In this document: in pieces, positions 5,069-5,865 of the stretch
Layout: each line of letters opens with the position of its first letter
How positions within the stretch are numbered: the first letter of the stretch is position 1
Notes under the pieces: model-generated
Databases searched by the model: none
Seen by the model: only the letters and a program-made list of their open reading frames with translations
Told to the model about the DNA's origin: nothing
DNA from: Paracoccaceae bacterium
GTDB taxonomy: Bacteria > Pseudomonadota > Alphaproteobacteria > Rhodobacterales > Rhodobacteraceae
Length of the DNA: 5,865 nt
Direction: 5' to 3'
NCBI GenBank assembly: GCA_003511785.1
Contig: DOIS01000218.1
Location: 1-5,865 of the forward strand
Program-made: the position numbers and the translations under genes

Positions 5069-5865
5069 ATGAACCGCATCCTGATCGCCGCTTCCGCCCT
5101 GGCCCTGACCGCCGGCGCGGGCTGGGCGCAGCAGCTCAACCTTTACAACTGGGGCAATTACACCAACCCCGAGCTGATCGAGAAATTCGAGGCCGAGACC
5201 GGCATCGAGGTCACGATCACCGATTTCGACAGCAACGACACCGCGCTGGCCAAGGTCAAGGCCGGCGGGCACGGCTTCGACCTGGTGGTGCCCAGCCACA
5301 CCTATGTGCCGATCTGGATCGAGGAGGGGCTGTTGATGGAGGCCCGCCCCGACCAGATGGAGAACTTCGAACACATGGACCCCCAGTGGGTCGACGTCGA
5401 GTGGGACCCGGGCCGGAAATTCACCGTGCCGTGGCAGTGGGGCACGACCGGCGTCGCGGTGAACACCGAACATTATAAGGGCGACATCAACACCTCGGCC
5501 ATTTTCATGGACCCGCCCGAGGAGCTGCGCGGCAAGATCAACGTGGTGCCCGAGATGAACGACGTGATGACGCTGGCCGTGATGTATCACGGGGGCGAAC
5601 CCTGCACCGGCGACCGCGAAGTTCTCAAGAAGGTGCATGACAGCCTGATGTCAGCCAAGGAGCATTGGCTGGGCATGGAATACGGCAATGTCGAAAAGCT
5701 CACCGACGAAGATTACTGGGCCGCGGTGAACTGGAACGGCTCGACCTTCCGCGCGCGCAAGCAGAACCCCGACGTGGCCTATGGCTATCCGAAAGAGGGC
5801 TACCCGGTGTGGATGGACTCAGTCGCGCTGCTCAAGGATGCGCAGAATATCGAGGAGGCCAAGAC
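5069..5865 (+). CDS. potD: Periplasmic polyamine-binding protein (runs off the right edge)
   Basis: The extracytoplasmic substrate-binding subunit of the importer; 265 residues are visible of an expected ~350-370. A signal peptide MNRILIAASALALTAGAGWA, with cleavage likely after Ala20, directs Sec export; no lipobox cysteine is present. The mature protein begins QQLNLYNWGNYTNPELIEKF. This matches the PotD/PotF opening YNW-x-x-Y, which contributes aromatic ligand contacts. Further family motifs are DLVVPSHTYVPIW (about 71-83), the WNGS segment (tryptophan equivalent to a ligand-stacking Trp in E. coli PotD), and YPKEGYPVWMDSVAL near the right edge, whose Trp and Asp correspond to PotD residues that hold the polyamine. 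The start has an excellent AAGGAG site (5055-5060) with an 8-base spacer; the nearby ATG at 5064 is ruled out because it stops after two codons. Spermidine versus putrescine preference cannot be decided. The visible part is intact. Confidence 0.92.
   Translation, partial: MNRILIAASALALTAGAGWAQQLNLYNWGNYTNPELIEKFEAETGIEVTITDFDSNDTALAKVKAGGHGFDLVVPSHTYVPIWIEEGLLMEARPDQMENFEHMDPQWVDVEWDPGRKFTVPWQWGTTGVAVNTEHYKGDINTSAIFMDPPEELRGKINVVPEMNDVMTLAVMYHGGEPCTGDREVLKKVHDSLMSAKEHWLGMEYGNVEKLTDEDYWAAVNWNGSTFRARKQNPDVAYGYPKEGYPVWMDSVALLKDAQNIEEAK

Noticed and set aside
4091..5638. 515-codon open frame on the minus strand, opposite potC and potD
   Set aside because: It is the mirror of well-supported genes; its product is low-complexity, rich in His, Arg, Gly and Asp, with no family resemblance, as expected from GC-rich third positions.

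Overview
The window comes from a GC-rich alphaproteobacterium, most likely a Rhodobacterales (Roseobacter/Paracoccaceae-type) organism. The evidence is the protein sequences, the strong G/C bias at third codon positions, and the order cobA - DUF2849 - cysI with a divergent Lrp/AsnC-type regulator, which I recall from that group. No rRNA, tRNA, CRISPR array, insertion sequence or phage gene is visible.

Left part (1-1279, minus strand): a tightly packed sulfite-reduction and siroheme cluster. It reads cobA (uroporphyrinogen-III C-methyltransferase, the first committed step to siroheme), then a DUF2849 protein, then the first 69 residues of cysI (siroheme-dependent sulfite/nitrite reductase), which runs off the left edge. 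Stops and starts overlap, so the genes look translationally coupled. cobA carries an in-frame TAA at codon 135 as written.

Middle (1280-2086): a 141-base divergent promoter region with a small set of TTCCC/GGAA half-sites, then a plus-strand Lrp/AsnC-family regulator (1421-1888). After it comes a 198-base gap containing a perfect TTTGATCAAA palindrome and some small hairpins. The regulator is a good candidate for control of the sulfite cluster, but that rests only on its position.

Right part (2087-5865, plus strand): a spermidine/putrescine-type ABC importer in the order potA (ATPase), potB and potC (permeases), potD (periplasmic binding protein, cut by the right edge). potA is broken by two separate single-base losses, each in a short G or C run (near 2499 and 2892). 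potB, potC, the visible potD, the regulator and the DUF2849 gene are all intact.

Overall these are two ordinary housekeeping or uptake loci side by side. The most notable point is three coding lesions (one nonsense codon, two -1 frameshifts) within about 2 kb of otherwise well-conserved genes. The homopolymer context of two of them favours sequencing or assembly error over real gene decay. I found no convincing new biological system here.
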